A DNA stretch of 64,000 bases, taken from the NCBI GenBank assembly GCA_914767715.1, contig OU612068.1, forward strand, positions 25,916,001-25,980,000. Direction: 5' to 3'. Below the pieces are notes generated by a model. That model did no database searches. It worked only from the letters and a program-made list of their open reading frames with translations, and was not told the DNA's origin. Within the stretch, counting starts at the first letter, position 1. Each line of letters begins with the position of its first letter. This document shows positions 61,081 through 64,000 of this stretch, piece after piece. This stretch comes from Membranipora membranacea (lineage: Eukaryota > Bryozoa > Gymnolaemata > Cheilostomatida > Membraniporidae). Made by a program: the position numbers and the translations under genes.

Positions 61081-61960
61081 CAATGAACTCCCTCTTCCTC
61101 AGGAATAACAACACATAGGAATTGTGGGTGTGGCCTAGTGTGATGTCCTAGACAATTGGCCTATTTAGTGTCCCTTATAATATAGGCTTAATAGATTAGG
61201 TCTATATAGGAATATTCGGCTTTCCATTGTGTATGCCACTAAACAATAGAAAATAAACAATAGACTCACTGCATCAAATAATATCAGGGCTTTCATTGGC
61301 TGAGAAGGTTCACTGCCACCAATTCAGAGCAGAGCAGATCATGTTTCTAGGATTATTGAGGGGTAGTAAGCTGTATTTGATTCATAGCTGATCTCAATTA
61401 AATGGGTGTTCACCTGAAAACCACATGTCTTTAAGTGCACTATGACTGAAGATATTTATTGTGAAATTGTATCATTTGTGAAGTATTTTGAAGACACATT
61501 TTTGCTTTTGTGGCTTGCTATACCCTCACATGGACAATGTTTTGGAAAAGTTTAACATAGTTGATTACCTACAACATTTTCTCTATCCAATGAGCATAGT
61601 TTGGGGCCCAAGAGACCACCCTAACTATATTTTCTGAGCCAAGAAAGAAATAAGCAACAAAATACACACATGTGTTGATGTTCAAATAATCAATAACACT
61701 ACTATCAGGTATATTGGGCAAGTGATGCAGCTGTAGAATGGTAGGGTAAGATGTTTTCTTGAGATATAACTAATAGTCATGAACTCTTTTGTAAGGAATA
61801 TGGGCTAATTAGCCATTTTATTTCATAGATGTAATATTGATTTCATCACTTGGCGGCCATTTTGATTTCAACAAATGTCCCAGACATAGCTCAAGCGATA
61901 CTGTTTGCTGATTGGTCAATATCGTCCTGTTGTTATTCCTGAGGAAGAGGGAATTCATTG
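61081..61960. mobile_element. MITE with 32-bp terminal inverted repeats
   Basis: Left end 61081-61112 (CAATGAACTCCCTCTTCCTC and on) and right end 61929-61960 are inverted copies with one mismatch in 32. CTCTGAT flanks the element on both sides (61074-61080 and 61961-61967); if the last base is shared it becomes the 8-bp GCTCTGAT, the size made by hAT transposases. Element about 880 bp, no transposase frame. Confidence 0.85.
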
Positions 61961-62787
61961 CTCTGATTGGGTCGCCAATCACATTACTGTATAAACGTTA
62001 TATTACTGCTTTCATCAATCAAATCGCCAAAGAGCCTGTGGTGTTGTGCAGGATTCAATATTGGTGAGCCTCACTTTTAGTGACCTTTTACCTTCAACAA
62101 CGCAAACTACACTCTCCTTTCCACCATCTGTAAATAAAATAGGTTGAAACATTTTCTTAAGACTGAATTTGTGAACTTATATTTAGGAACCTGTGGATTA
62201 GGTTGTCATTGTCTTGATGGAAATGTCAGGATATAATCTACATCACTAGACCAAAACAAATACTTGGTCTATCCTGTCAGTAAACTGTGATCTTGATATT
62301 TGAATCAAATCGAGATTATATCACAACCTGAGACAAATCGTTTTAGATTCGAAATTGAATATAACTTTGAATATAACATTGAAAATACCTAAAAAGCTAA
62401 TCATATCAAAAGGTAATCCAAACAACTAATTGAAAATTTGCTTTTGTATCTAGATTCTTACATTAAGTGATCCAACCATTTGCCATCGATAATTCATCAA
62501 GTTTTCTTCAATTCTTGAAATGTTAGCATAATATTACAGCAGAAATGAGTGTAGGGTCAAGTCGGCAGCAGTTGAGTCAGAAAGCTTAGAAATGATATCC
62601 AATCTCAAGTGATCTAATTATTTGAGATATTTATGAATGATAGCGCACTTCTTTTGTTGAGCATGCCTCATGCCCAATATCTGAAGTGGAGATTAACCCT
62701 GGGAAGACCAAGTCAGGACCCGACAATATATTTAAATTCAGAATTTCGATAATATTTTGTTCTTTCCTTCTATACACATGGTCTTTT

Positions 62788-62852
62788 TGACCACCCTATT
62801 TAACGGCCCCCTATTATACGGGACCCTATTTAATGGGACCCTATTCAACGGG
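62788..62852. repeat. Short minisatellite (CCCTATTTAANGGG unit)
   Basis: Four imperfect copies of a 15-17-base unit of the type ACCCTATTTAACGGG. Confidence 0.75.
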
Positions 62853-63034
62853 CTCAGGTGGCTTGTGTGGAAAAGGTCAATACCCTATACCCTGGTCCGC
62901 AGCTGCCGGCTACTCTTTTTTGAACAGGCAGAGGGGGATCTCTTTCTTTATCTTTAAAACGCTTATATCCATCATGGTCCTGCTTGAAAAAACCCAGCTA
63001 GGATGAATGGCTTGCAAATGCCGAATCAGAAATG

Positions 63035-63110
63035 ACGTCTGGCTCCAGAAATCGAACCTGGATCATTTGATCACAAGTCCTTACCATTAACCATCAGACC
63101 ACTTCTGATT
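63035..63110 (-). repeat. tRNA-like sequence, probably a SINE head
   Basis: On the - strand box A TGGTCTGATGG and box B GGTTCGATTTC lie at tRNA spacing. The acceptor arms do not pair well, so a functional tRNA gene is unlikely. The family differs from the other two SINEs in the window. Confidence 0.55.
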
Positions 63111-63402
63111 TATGGCAAGTATGGTTCACACTATACATAAATATCAGCATTATTTGCTGCTCAAATCACAAATAACACATAAGACCTCTATTGTGAAATT
63201 ATATTGACACAAAATGCATTAGGTTCCTATATTGTTACTCATAGTATTATGAGCATTTCAATGATAAAAAAAAAGCACATCATGTTGTCAATTTCTTTAA
63301 CCAGTGGAAAAATGCTGAATTCATACCAATGTTACATGTGTTTCTTACACAATATAGTTCAAATGTACCAATTCCATAACAACTAAAGCTGAACCAACTT
63401 AC

Positions 63403-63502
63403 CCCTATGTTTGAGAAGTTTGAACCCTCCTACTTCAGCAAGCAATTCAAAGATATGGTTGTCACACATGGATACACTTTGAGGTGCCGGATTTGAGGTG
63501 GG
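63403..63502 (-). CDS. Exon of an unrecognised - strand gene
   Basis: A 100-nt exon: acceptor GTTTCAG, donor CATAGGG|GTAAGT, phase 0 in and 1 out. It reads P-T-S-N-P-A-P-Q-S-V-S-M-C-D, then H-I-F-E-L-L-A-E-V-G-G-F-K-L-L. The phase fits the exon at 63896-64000. No domain recognised. The next exon is not found. Confidence 0.5.
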
Positions 63503-63894
63503 CTGAAACAGAAATAAACATTTGTGAGTCATCATGAACTCTGTGTACCAGTCTGACAACATGGCAGCTTGGCTTATTTTTCGATACCCTTGGTTAATAG
63601 TGACATGTTACCAATGCGAGCTAAGACTTATCAGTGTAAAATTTGAGAACCTGTGAAAAAAACACAGTAATCATAGCGGGCTAAGTACATATCTGACCCA
63701 AACACATCACAAATAATAACCCTGGGAATGCTCTTATAAGATGCACGAATCCTCAAAAATAGTTTGATTTGATAACAAAAACAAAGAAGTATATTCTACA
63801 TCGTGGATGGCTGAACCAAATCAGATATCCATAAATTTGATTTTGATTTTAGTGACAATAAGAAAGCTATGAGTAATAAGAAAACACCACATAC

Positions 63895-64000
63895 CGTTGT
63901 TATAAGAACGTTTCCTGATGGAACTGCTGTGAGTTGACCTTGAGAATGGTAAGTTAGACCAGTACCCCGCACTATCTTCTCATTATAAATATTGAAAACA
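63895..64000 (-). CDS. Exon of the same unrecognised gene, running off the window
   Basis: Open from the window edge to the donor ACAACG|GTATGT (phase 0). It reads V-R-G-T-G-L-T-Y-H-S-Q-G-Q-L-T-A-V-P-S-G-N-V-L-I-T-T in part. The downstream exon at 63403-63502 continues in phase. The protein could be nuclear or cytoplasmic; nothing indicates a signal peptide. Confidence 0.45.

Larger units (their letters stand above)
59063..63402. other. Intergenic or intronic, with small repeats only
   Basis: Contains the CATTAC microsatellite, one MITE, a short 62.8-kb minisatellite, a direct repeat (62565-62690) and a tRNA-like SINE, each listed separately. No exon chain is recognised on either strand. Confidence 0.5.

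Noticed and set aside
1-64000. CRISPR arrays, operons, ribosome-binding sites or other prokaryotic features
   Set aside because: Introns, SINEs, LINEs and spliced domain exons show that this is animal nuclear DNA; no regularly spaced direct repeats were seen.
1-64000. The idea that all frameshifts are base-calling errors
   Set aside because: The two intact four-exon genes have no error in 1365 coding bases, and the pseudogene at 36786-46338 has nonsense substitutions as well as indels; however the lesions in homopolymer runs (3244-3252 and the membrane exon at 53175-53340) could still be errors.

Overview
The window is nuclear DNA of an invertebrate animal, probably marine; I cannot name the phylum. 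It is AT-rich and gene-poor. Genes are split into short phase-1 exons with GT/AG borders, and the rest is mostly retrotransposon fragments, SINEs and inverted-repeat elements. The domain mix (F5/8C or F-type-lectin-like, PAN, C-type lectin, a CARD-like relic, a membrane receptor tail rich in tyrosine motifs) resembles the expanded recognition-gene repertoires of echinoderms, hemichordates, amphioxus, cnidarians or sponges. The choice of phylum is inference.

Layout. The locus is roughly mirror-symmetric about 20-25 kb. Left arm (+ strand): 3' part of a decayed receptor gene (about 528-4391), a damaged discoidin-like gene (9298-11524), an intact secreted discoidin-like gene (13145-15362) and a PAN plus partial C-type-lectin pair of exons (16931-19614). 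Right arm (- strand, read from the right): a second decayed receptor gene (59062-50309), a discoidin-like pseudogene (46338-36786), an intact discoidin-like gene (33715-28677) and a relic of a third first exon (about 24646-24606). The centre (20-27 kb) is filled with LINE fragments, a tRNA-derived SINE split by a 1.3-kb fold-back element, and small MITEs.

The two intact genes give exact reading frames when spliced (693 and 672 nt; 230 and 223 residues). Each has a signal peptide, a four-cysteine domain of about 72 residues that I do not recognise, and a discoidin-fold domain. Their clean frames argue that the frameshifts and stops in neighbouring copies are real decay rather than general base-calling noise.

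The most distinctive system is the receptor pair. Each has an ectodomain (possibly a beta-propeller), a Ser/Thr-rich stalk, one membrane exon with a basic stop-transfer run, and then a tail built from repeated exon cassettes of about 103-113 codons flanked by phase-1 introns. Each cassette carries a conserved P-Y-[YH]-V-x-V-L motif and most carry a P-P-Y-x-x-P/H-R-L-S-L motif. Five cassettes are visible, one of them (50309-50617) intact. One - strand cassette is split by a 0.93-kb fold-back element with minisatellite arms and an 8-bp target duplication.

Mobile elements include a near-complete LINE (about 53462-57920) in an intron of the right receptor, whose ORF1 starts with an RNase H1-type hybrid-binding domain, plus 5'-truncated LINEs of at least four types. 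Two large palindromes (37726-41734, containing a CARD-like reading frame, and about 30938-33545) sit in introns of the discoidin-like genes.
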